Shown here: in pieces, positions 37,007-43,003 of the stretch
Position numbering within the stretch: the stretch's first letter is position 1
How the letters are laid out: each line of letters starts with the position of its first letter
From: an uncultured Flavobacteriales bacterium
Lineage (GTDB): Bacteria; Bacteroidota; Bacteroidia; Flavobacteriales_G; Salibacteraceae
Direction of reading: 5' to 3'
Assembly: GCA_913062955.1 (NCBI GenBank)
Contig: CAJXZP010000030.1
Span: 1 to 43,003 of the forward strand
DNA length: 43,003 nucleotides
Notes under the pieces: model-generated
Database searches by the model: none
What the model was told of the DNA's origin: nothing
The model's input: the letters and a program-made list of their open reading frames with translations, nothing else
Made by a program: the position numbers and the translations under genes

Positions 37007-39115
37007 ATGCAGATTGTTGAACAACTTTTTAAAGAGCTAAATATTTCAAAATCAATTATTGAAAAGGTATTGGGCTTATTAAACGAAGGAGCTACCATTC
37101 CGTTTATAGCACGTTATAGAAAGGAGTTGACCGGTAACTTAGACGAAGTAGCTTTGGTGGACATTAGGGATAGGCATCAATACTGGGTCACTTTTATAGC
37201 CCGTAAGGAAACTGTTTTAAAGGCCATAGAGGAGCAAGGAAAGCTCACGGATGTCTTGAAAGAGAAGATAGAGAAATGCCAATCGGCCGTGGAATTGGAG
37301 GATTTGTATGTGCCCTATAAAACCAAGCGGAAATCGAAAGGGCAAAAAGCAATGGATCAGGGATTGAGGCCCTTGGCTATTTTTATCCAAAAACAAAACC
37401 ATAGCCATTCCATAGAAAACAAAGCCTACGATTTTGTGAAAGGAGAGGTAGAGTCGGTAGAGGCTGCTTTAGAAGGAGCAGTACACATTCTAGCGGAGTG
37501 GATTTCCGAAAGTCAATGGGTACGAGATCGTATGCGAACCCAATTTCAGAAACATGCTACTGCTACTGGAAAAGTAAAGAATGGTAAAAAGGAAGAAGGC
37601 GAAAAATATACAGATTATTTTCAATTTAGTGAGCGTTGCAACCGCATAGCATCTCACCGTGTATTGGCTTTATTTAGAGGAGATAACGAAGGGATACTTA
37701 ATTTTAAAATTGAAGTAGATAAAGAAACTGCATTAACGCAAATTGAACGAGGTTTAGGACGGAATTATGGTCAGAATGACTATGTAGAGAAAGCCATTAA
37801 GGAGGCGTATAAACGTATTTTACATCCCAATTTTGAGAGTGAAACCAAGAAGGGATTAAAAGAAAAAGCGGATGTCGCGTCCATTTCTGTATTTGCGAGT
37901 AATCTGCGTCAATTATTGTTGCAATCGCCTTTGGGAGCTAAAACTACTTTGGCCATCGATCCTGGATTTCGAACGGGATGTAAAGTGGCAGTATTAAATG
38001 CTTCGGGCGATTTTTTGGAAAACACTACCATTTTTCCACATGCGCCACAGCGTAAGGGGGAGGAGGCTATTCAAATTTTACAAGGATTAGTTAAAAAGTA
38101 TAACGTGGAAGCCATAGCCGTAGGAAATGGAACGGCTGGTATGGAAACTGAAACCTTATGTAGAAAGGCTTTTGAGAATACGGAGGTCTCCGTGTTCTCG
38201 GTGAACGAAGCCGGGGCGAGTATTTATTCCGCTAGTGAGATTGCTCGGGATGAATTTGGGGAGTTAGATTTAACTGTTCGTGGTGCAATTTCCATTGGTC
38301 GTAGATTAATGGATCCGTTGGCTGAATTAGTGAAAATTGATGCGAAATCAATAGGAGTAGGGCAATACCAGCATGATGTAAATCAACCCTTACTAAAGCA
38401 AAAACTCACCGAGGTAGTGGAGAGTTGTGTCAACCATGTGGGAGTAGAACTAAACACCGCTTCTTATCCTATTTTATCCTTTGTATCAGGCTTAGGAACT
38501 ACCTTGGCGAAGAATATAGTGAATTACCGCCAGGAAAACGGAAACTTTAAAAACCGTAAAGAATTATTAAAAGTCCCCAAAATGGGCAAGAAGACCTTTG
38601 AGCAAGCGGCTGGTTTTTTACGGATCGAAGAAAGCAATCAACCGTTGGATAATACCATTATTCACCCAGAGAGTTATGGGGTGGTTACCGAAATGGCTAA
38701 AATGAATGGAATTTCTGTCGCTGAAATGTTACGTACAAAAAGCGTTGAAAAAGAAAAATTGAACGAGCTGAATACGAAGTATGGAAAGCTAACCATGGAT
38801 TTCATTGTAAACGAAATTGTGCGACCAACCATTGATCCACGGGAGCCTTTGGCCGAAATGAAAACCAATAACTTGGAAAGTATAGAGGAGTTATTTCCAG
38901 GAATGAAACTCTCGGGTACCATTAATAACATTACCAATTTTGGCGCATTTGTGAATCTTGGGATAAAAGAATCAGGACTAGTTCATATTTCGCATTTATC
39001 CAATACGTTCGTTTCTAGTATTCACGATGTGGTGCAATTGAACCAACAAGTAGATGTCACGGTGTTATCCGTAGATTTGGCCCGCAAACGTATTCAGTTA
39101 TCTATGAAAGATTAG
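37007..39115 (+). CDS. tex: Tex RNA-binding transcription accessory protein
   Basis: A 702-residue nucleic-acid-binding protein related to Tex/Spt6. The N-terminal helical domain starts with the family run NEGATIPFIARYRKELTG. A YqgF-like RNase H-fold domain begins near residue 317 (TTLAIDPGFRTGCKVAVL), followed by helix-hairpin-helix motifs (SFVSGLGTTLAKNIVNYR). The C terminus is an S1 domain (about 630-700, GTINNITNFGAFVNLG). The exact role is not settled. It is divergent from mutA and ends 6 bp from the convergent radical SAM gene. Confidence 0.94.
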   Translation: MQIVEQLFKELNISKSIIEKVLGLLNEGATIPFIARYRKELTGNLDEVALVDIRDRHQYWVTFIARKETVLKAIEEQGKLTDVLKEKIEKCQSAVELEDLYVPYKTKRKSKGQKAMDQGLRPLAIFIQKQNHSHSIENKAYDFVKGEVESVEAALEGAVHILAEWISESQWVRDRMRTQFQKHATATGKVKNGKKEEGEKYTDYFQFSERCNRIASHRVLALFRGDNEGILNFKIEVDKETALTQIERGLGRNYGQNDYVEKAIKEAYKRILHPNFESETKKGLKEKADVASISVFASNLRQLLLQSPLGAKTTLAIDPGFRTGCKVAVLNASGDFLENTTIFPHAPQRKGEEAIQILQGLVKKYNVEAIAVGNGTAGMETETLCRKAFENTEVSVFSVNEAGASIYSASEIARDEFGELDLTVRGAISIGRRLMDPLAELVKIDAKSIGVGQYQHDVNQPLLKQKLTEVVESCVNHVGVELNTASYPILSFVSGLGTTLAKNIVNYRQENGNFKNRKELLKVPKMGKKTFEQAAGFLRIEESNQPLDNTIIHPESYGVVTEMAKMNGISVAEMLRTKSVEKEKLNELNTKYGKLTMDFIVNEIVRPTIDPREPLAEMKTNNLESIEELFPGMKLSGTINNITNFGAFVNLGIKESGLVHISHLSNTFVSSIHDVVQLNQQVDVTVLSVDLARKRIQLSMKD

Positions 39116-39121
39116 GGACGA

Positions 39122-40012
39122 CTAATAACCCGAATTCATTTGGGTGCGAATGTTATCACCCGATGGGTTTTGAATGGCCTCTTCAATTTGCTGTAAGAAA
39201 CGTTGTTTGTCTTTTCCTAAGCTCCCCTTTAATACCAAACGATTGGATGCATGATCGCTTCTAAATATGGTTTCCTTTAATTCCAGGTGTTCCATAAATA
39301 ATTTCATTTCTTGAAATAACTGCACATTAGTGAGTTCTATAAATTCGCCTAAGTATCGGTTCTGGTAATGTTCCAATCCTTTATGAGCCGTTAATACGAG
39401 GGTAGAAGCAAATTTGGGCTGCGTAGCGTTTAATACCTTGGCCGAGTTAATAGCGTGTTGTTCGGTAAGGTTTAACCCACCCACACCATTAATAATCATC
39501 ACCGAACTATCCATACCAGCCTCTTTTGACTTGTTCAACCCGTTAATTGTAGTCTGGTAGGTCTCGCCTTTTTGAATGGCTTCCAATACGTGGCTGTCGC
39601 CCGATTCTATACCCACATACAAAAGGTTTAAACCGTTCTCGCGTAACAAAATTAAATCCGCCATCGATTTTCGAGCCAAGTTACTCGGTGAAGCATAGGT
39701 AGAAATTCTACGTAATTTTGGAAATGTAACATTTAACTTTTCTAAGATGCGAAGTAACCGGGGAGTGGATAAAACCAAGGGGTCGCCATCGGCTAAAAAC
39801 ACTTTGGTAATCTGATCGGCATGGGGTAGGAAGGCCTCGATATCGGTAAATACATCTTCTTCTTTTCTGGCTTTAAAGCTTTTAGAAGTATACATTTCAC
39901 AAAAGGAACATTTGTTCCAAGAGCAACCTAACGTAATTTGAATGATTAACGAACGTCCTTCACTAGGAGGTCTAAATAATGGTTCGTGATATTGAATTGG
40001 AAATGTATACAT
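39122..40012 (-). CDS. Radical SAM protein with Cx4Cx2C cluster motif
   Basis: A 296-residue radical SAM enzyme. The 4Fe-4S-binding motif is GCSWNKCSFC, with Cys30, Cys35 and Cys38, so the spacing is Cx4Cx2C rather than the classical Cx3Cx2C. The partial TIM barrel shows FLADGDPLVL, ISTYASPSNLA and LLYVGIESGD, which bind SAM. It resembles the Elp3/HemN-like B group. No auxiliary cluster or B12 domain is seen. The substrate is unknown. It is a single gene, and its stop is 6 bp from tex. Confidence 0.85.
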   Translation of the reverse strand: MYTFPIQYHEPLFRPPSEGRSLIIQITLGCSWNKCSFCEMYTSKSFKARKEEDVFTDIEAFLPHADQITKVFLADGDPLVLSTPRLLRILEKLNVTFPKLRRISTYASPSNLARKSMADLILLRENGLNLLYVGIESGDSHVLEAIQKGETYQTTINGLNKSKEAGMDSSVMIINGVGGLNLTEQHAINSAKVLNATQPKFASTLVLTAHKGLEHYQNRYLGEFIELTNVQLFQEMKLFMEHLELKETIFRSDHASNRLVLKGSLGKDKQRFLQQIEEAIQNPSGDNIRTQMNSGY

Positions 40013-40094
40013 GCTGCAAATTTAGGATCTCTTTTAAATCCTACTAAACATAAGAGGTTTAGATTATTTTATAGGGATTATCCAATAAGAAACG

Positions 40095-40102
40095 TACCTT
40101 TG
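40095..40102 (+). promoter_or_regulatory. Candidate -7 promoter box of the cold-shock gene
   Basis: TACCTTTG matches the Bacteroidota -7 consensus TAnnTTTG exactly and sits 29 bp before the ATG at 40131. The -33 element would be in the T-rich stretch near 40068-40076. Confidence 0.55.
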
Positions 40103-40130
40103 TGGCTCACTAAAAAGATATTACAAGTAC

Positions 40131-40586
40131 ATGGCTAAGTCTCAAGAAACATTTGGTAAAAAAGAAAGAGAAAAGAAACGTTTGAAAAAACGTCAAGAAA
40201 AAGCACTTTTAAAAGAAGAGCGTAAAGCGAATAAGGAAAAAGGACTTTCTTTCGAAGATCAAATTGCCTATGTGGATGAATTTGGCCAATTAACCGATAC
40301 TCCACCAGATCCAACAAAAAAGGTAGAGGTAGAACTAGATAGCATTATGCTAGGCGCTGCATCTCGTGAACCAGAAGAAGAAGTGGATCCTGTACACAAA
40401 GGACGTGTAGAATTCTTTAACGATAGTAAAGGATATGGTTTCATTAAAGATATGAAAGATGGCGAAAAGTACTTTGTACACATGAGTGGTTTAATTGACA
40501 CGATTGTAGAAAACAACATGGTTACTTTTGAACTAGAAAGAGGAATGAAAGGAATGAATGCAGTAAAAGTAAAACTGGATAAATAA
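40131..40586 (+). CDS. Cold-shock domain protein with long charged N-terminal extension
   Basis: A 151-residue single-stranded nucleic-acid binder. The C-terminal cold-shock domain (about 88-150) has both RNA-binding motifs, KGYGFI (100-105) and YFVHMS (114-119). Before it lies an 85-residue extension. Its first 40 residues are extremely rich in Lys, Arg and Glu and likely helical; the middle is acidic. Ordinary cold-shock proteins have only the 65-70-residue domain. The extension could tether RNA or ribosomes (inference). It is monocistronic, with its own promoter box and terminator, and is the last core gene before the cassette-like array. Confidence 0.9.
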   Translation: MAKSQETFGKKEREKKRLKKRQEKALLKEERKANKEKGLSFEDQIAYVDEFGQLTDTPPDPTKKVEVELDSIMLGAASREPEEEVDPVHKGRVEFFNDSKGYGFIKDMKDGEKYFVHMSGLIDTIVENNMVTFELERGMKGMNAVKVKLDK

Positions 40587-40607
40587 ATTCCATTACTATA
40601 ACATTGG

Positions 40608-40641
40608 AAGAGGCTATTCCGTTGGGTAGCCTCTTTTTTTT
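40608..40641 (+). terminator. Terminator of the cold-shock gene
   Basis: AAGAGGCTA (40608-40616) pairs with TAGCCTCTT (40627-40635), loop of 10 nt, followed by T to 40641. Confidence 0.93.
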
Positions 40642-40851
40642 GCATTGTATTTTCATGTTGTTGCGATTTTGTTTTAAATTGCATGCTCCGATTAACCTAC
40701 GGTTTTTCACCCGAAGCCATGTATATTGGCCCCGTTAATCGACATTAAACGTTTATAAGTGTTTACACTCGTTTACAAACGTTTGTTGTCGGCTTTTGGT
40801 AGAAAAATAAGTGATAGCGGGTGTTTTGGAATGAATAATATAAATGAATAG

Positions 40852-40877
40852 CCGTAGAATAAACGTTTAATCTACGG
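40852..40877. repeat. 26-bp dyad symmetry with a central AAACGTTT
   Basis: CCGTAGA (40852-40858) and TCTACGG (40871-40877) flank TAAACGTTTA (40860-40869). The 26 bp are palindromic apart from the single symmetric pair 40859/40870 (A opposite A). It could be an operator or a hairpin. Confidence 0.75.
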
Positions 40878-40901
40878 TTAAAATAAAATATACATATAGC
40901 A

Positions 40902-40927
40902 GATATATCACACTAGTGTGATATATC
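40902..40927. repeat. Perfect 26-bp palindrome
   Basis: GATATATCACACT is followed immediately by its exact reverse complement, with no loop. It ends 5 bp before the GTTGTAC heptamer. No T-tract follows, so it is not a normal terminator; a protein-binding site or recombination accessory site is more likely (inference). Confidence 0.85.
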
Positions 40928-40932
40928 CGGTT

Positions 40933-40939
40933 GTTGTAC
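40933..40939 (+). other. GTTGTAC cassette boundary heptamer (attI-like or attC end)
   Basis: GTTGTAC lies exactly 12 nt before the ATG of the first cassette-like gene. The same heptamer with the same spacing precedes the second gene. No inverted partner GTACAAC exists between the cold-shock gene and this site, so it marks the entry side of the array. Confidence 0.55.
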
Positions 40940-40951
40940 GCAAGCAGGAAA

Positions 40952-41428
40952 ATGAAAATTTCGATGATATTATTTATTTTTTTATTCCATACTAGTCTTG
41001 GACTAATAAATTCGGATTTCGATAGTCCATTTATGAAAAGTGATTTTATCAAAATCTACCAAGATTTCGGGAAAAAGGCAAAGCCCAACGGACTAATTTG
41101 CTCAGTGCAAATTGATAATAAGGGAATGATGTATCAGCTAAAGGTAAATGCGCCAATAAATTCAATTGAGGATGGAAAAGTCGTTTATGTGTGTGATAGT
41201 TGTTCAGAAAACCGAGGGAAAATTATCACAATCGAATATCCAGAAAATTTAAAAGTCTCTTATTACCATTTGGACACAATAATTGTTTCCGAAAATCAAC
41301 TGGTGAAAAAAGGAGAGCAAATTGGAGTGTCAGGAATATCCGGAAGAACAGTTGTTAATTGTCTTGGAGTTCGGGTGGAAAGGAATGATTCGATAATAAA
41401 TCCATCGAATATAATAAAACGAGAATAG
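40952..41428 (+). CDS. Exported M23-like (LytM) domain protein lacking zinc ligands
   Basis: A 158-residue protein. A signal peptide (MKISMILFIFLFHTSLG) sends it to the periplasm. Residues about 65-155 follow the M23/LytM beta fold: APINSIEDGKVVYV, GKIITIEYP, VSYYHLDTI, VKKGEQIGVSGISG. His106 in YYHL remains, but the expected HxxxD and HLHFE zinc ligands are absent; NCLGVRVER (136-144) stands where HLHFEV is expected. It is probably a non-catalytic domain that binds cell wall or regulates other hydrolases, as degenerate LytM factors do (inference). ATG 40952 was chosen over a TTG at 40931, which would run through the boundary heptamer. It is the first cassette-like gene. Confidence 0.72.
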   Translation: MKISMILFIFLFHTSLGLINSDFDSPFMKSDFIKIYQDFGKKAKPNGLICSVQIDNKGMMYQLKVNAPINSIEDGKVVYVCDSCSENRGKIITIEYPENLKVSYYHLDTIIVSENQLVKKGEQIGVSGISGRTVVNCLGVRVERNDSIINPSNIIKRE

Positions 41429-41433
41429 CCAGC

Positions 41434-41621
41434 GTACAACAATCTCTATATTTAATGCTTAAAAATGGGGTTAGGAAAGTCCTTCTCTCGTAGTCCGTTA
41501 AAGTGTATTTTTGGATTTTAACCGATGAAATATTAAAACAAAAAACACACGTTAACTCGGTTCGTGCACTTCCGAAAGCTTCGCCTTTTGAAAGCGCACT
41601 AAACATAGAGTGGCGTTGTAC
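41434..41621 (+). repeat. attC-like foldback site between two cassette-like genes
   Basis: 188 bp bounded by the inverted heptamers GTACAAC (41434-41440) and GTTGTAC (41615-41621). Inside them, CTCTATATTTAATGC (41444-41458) pairs with 41596-41610 at 13 of 15 positions, with unequal spacers (3 and 4 nt). Further in, 41495-41513 pairs with 41539-41560 through a bulged stem. The apical loop is about 25 nt. The whole sequence folds end to end as one imperfect hairpin with unpaired bases, the hallmark architecture of integron attC sites. The heptamers differ from the canonical core (GTTRRRY) at one position. Confidence 0.72.
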
Positions 41622-41633
41622 ACAATTAACAAA

Positions 41634-42908
41634 ATGAACGAAACAGATATAATATCAATAGAAGAGTTGAGAAATGAAATCATTCAATTCAATAATGATA
41701 TGAATGTTCAAAAACTTGAAAACCTTTATCACTCAAAGTCATTTTCAGAAATCATAGGTGTTAGCAGAAAAGAATTAGTACACAGCAATTTCATAGCTTG
41801 GATATTAAATGAAAATGAAAGTCATTCTTTGGGGAAATTTCCAATTCAAAAATTTCTTGAATTATTAGTAATTCACTCTAAAGAAATTCAATTAAAAAAA
41901 CACAAAGAATTATTTGACACAATAATCGTTTCGGACTATAAACTATCTGATTTACAAATTGAAACTGAAAAATCAATTACTAATGTAGGGCGGGTTGACA
42001 TATTCATTGAATCGAAAATTTCATACTTAGGAAAAGACAAGAAACTGAAAATTGTGGTTGAAAATAAAGTTGGTACAAAAGAACATAGTGACCAAACAAC
42101 CAAATACTTCAATCATTTTGATTCTACAAAACAACAAGAGGATATAATCCTATATGTGTTTTTAACTCCAATATCAGGTTTGGAACTAATCGAATTAACT
42201 GAACCTGAATGCAGTTCAAAAGAATTTGTCCAAATCAATTATCAATCTATGGTTGATTTCCTTTTTGAACCTGCTATCAAAAAAAATATACCCGACAGAA
42301 CAAAAACAATTATTACTGAATATTTACAGTCTTTAAGTCAACCAACTTTGGACAAAGACGAAGATGAATACAAACGAGGACTAATTATGGCTTTAGGAAC
42401 AGACGAAAGAAATCTATTAACAAAATTCTGGGACAAAAATCAGAAGTTAATTCTTGCAGCATTATATGCAATTAGTTCAGACCCAGAACAGGATAAAGAT
42501 GTTCGAGACAATGCGACTACCGCCCTTGCCAACTTATCTAACTCAAATAAAGACAGAAGCCTATATTCAATTTCCTACAATGGAAATATCGAAATTGAGA
42601 AAATAAAAAAATCTGATATAGGACTTTCAACCATAAACATTCTTGATAAGCACGATTTAATTAATGAAGAAACCTTCAAGTTTTTAAGTACAGACAAGAC
42701 TTGTAGTTTTCAATTAGTTAAAAAGTTAGAAGAAGTAACAGAAAACGAAAAGAAGTACGGGAAATATCGTATAAACTCAGAGACGGAGTTGTTTTTCAAT
42801 GACAACGAATATTTTGTAGCTAGAAATTGGGGAAAACAGAACACAGATAAGTTTATAAAGAAAATGTCCAAAAAATTTAGTGCCTTAAAATATGAAAATC
42901 ATAGTTAA
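41634..42908 (+). CDS. PD-(D/E)XK nuclease family protein (PDDEXK_4-like)
   Basis: A 424-residue protein. The N-terminal half matches the PDDEXK_4 type: ELVHSNFIAWILNENESHSLG (about 47-67), the nuclease core NVGRVDIF (Asp122) and IVVENKVG (Glu143 and Lys145), and the following Gln154 and Tyr158 (QTTKY). All expected catalytic residues are present. The C-terminal 200 residues are helical and unassigned. Such nucleases are frequent in accessory and defence regions, but the role here is not shown. ATG 41634 was chosen over a GTG at 41610, which would run through the boundary heptamer. It is the second cassette-like gene; its composition is more AT-rich than the core genes. Confidence 0.85.
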   Translation: MNETDIISIEELRNEIIQFNNDMNVQKLENLYHSKSFSEIIGVSRKELVHSNFIAWILNENESHSLGKFPIQKFLELLVIHSKEIQLKKHKELFDTIIVSDYKLSDLQIETEKSITNVGRVDIFIESKISYLGKDKKLKIVVENKVGTKEHSDQTTKYFNHFDSTKQQEDIILYVFLTPISGLELIELTEPECSSKEFVQINYQSMVDFLFEPAIKKNIPDRTKTIITEYLQSLSQPTLDKDEDEYKRGLIMALGTDERNLLTKFWDKNQKLILAALYAISSDPEQDKDVRDNATTALANLSNSNKDRSLYSISYNGNIEIEKIKKSDIGLSTINILDKHDLINEETFKFLSTDKTCSFQLVKKLEEVTENEKKYGKYRINSETELFFNDNEYFVARNWGKQNTDKFIKKMSKKFSALKYENHS

Positions 42909-42916
42909 AAAACTGT

Positions 42917-43003
42917 GTACAACACGGTATATAGCAAATAGGGCGTTCGGTGGTTTACGAAAGTTCAGTGCTATTTACCAACACCGCCAAATCGTTGATT
43001 TGG
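42917..43003 (+). repeat. Left arm of a second attC-like site, cut by the window end
   Basis: GTACAAC (42917-42923) begins 8 nt after the nuclease stop codon. Within the arm, CGGTGGT and ACCAACACCG form a bulged stem. The last 17 bases, CCAAATC-GTT-GATTTGG (42987-43003), are a perfect 7-bp hairpin. The matching GTTGTAC and next gene would lie beyond the window. Confidence 0.6.

Larger units (their letters stand above)
40587..40951. other. Palindrome-rich junction before the cassette-like array
   Basis: 365 bp without a gene. In order it contains a terminator (40608-40641); an inverted repeat CGATTAAC/GTTAATCG (40689-40696, 40734-40741); three copies of AAACGTTT (40747-40754, 40777-40784, 40861-40868); a near-perfect 26-bp dyad (40852-40877); a perfect 26-bp palindrome (40902-40927); and the heptamer GTTGTAC (40933-40939). 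It may hold a promoter and an insertion site for the array. Confidence 0.6.

Noticed and set aside
40902-40927. Perfect palindrome read as a transcription terminator
   Set aside because: It has no loop and no T-tract on either strand, and the cold-shock gene already has a strong terminator at 40608-40641.
40931-40951. TTG start giving a seven-residue longer M23-like protein
   Set aside because: It would place the boundary heptamer inside the gene and precede a clean signal peptide that begins at the ATG of 40952.

Overview
The window looks like chromosomal DNA of an AT-rich member of the Bacteroidota, most likely a marine or aquatic Flavobacteriales relative (inference from gene content, not from a marker search). 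Supporting signs are proteins with type IX secretion (T9SS) C-terminal sorting domains, SprB-type adhesin repeats, a parE-parC pair, a two-subunit methylmalonyl-CoA mutase, gene starts without obvious Shine-Dalgarno sequences, and TAnnTTTG-type -7 promoter boxes. No rRNA, tRNA, CRISPR array or insertion sequence was recognised.

Layout. (1) 1-5282 is accessory: two hypothetical proteins, a membrane protein, a LuxR-type histidine kinase/response regulator pair closed by a strong terminator, an aspartyl/asparaginyl beta-hydroxylase-like dioxygenase, and a 570-bp gene-free stretch with a second terminator. (2) 5283-12944 holds a penicillin acylase-family hydrolase, topoisomerase IV (parE-parC) and a small conserved membrane-anchored protein. 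(3) 12945-14604 is a rearranged island: a jacalin-like lectin gene lies between the intact small gene, a decayed remnant of it, and a copy with a deleted 5' half. (4) 14816-20629 encodes a 1,937-residue secreted adhesin. (5) 20792-40586 is mostly housekeeping: an ABC exporter, a secreted M1 peptidase, trmN6-rimM-rpsP, two outer-membrane-type lipoproteins (CsgG-like and LPP20-like), xerD, a HIRAN-like protein, glucose-6-phosphate isomerase, ybaB, methylmalonyl-CoA mutase, tex, a radical SAM protein and a cold-shock protein. Four convergent gene pairs here abut or overlap.

(6) 40587-43003 is the most interesting part. After a terminator and a cluster of palindromes, two unrelated genes (a degenerate M23-type protein and a PD-(D/E)XK nuclease) are arranged like integron cassettes. 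Each is preceded by GTTGTAC exactly 12 nt before its ATG and followed within 5-8 nt by GTACAAC. The 188-bp sequence between them folds end to end as an imperfect palindrome bounded by these heptamers, as integron attC sites do, but the heptamers are not the canonical integron cores and no integron integrase is in the window. The array appears to continue past the right edge. This is the best candidate for an under-described mobile gene-cassette system.

The genes work as separate modules: a sensory cassette possibly linked to a repeated DNA element, a surface/adhesion module, core metabolism and translation genes, and the cassette array at the right end.
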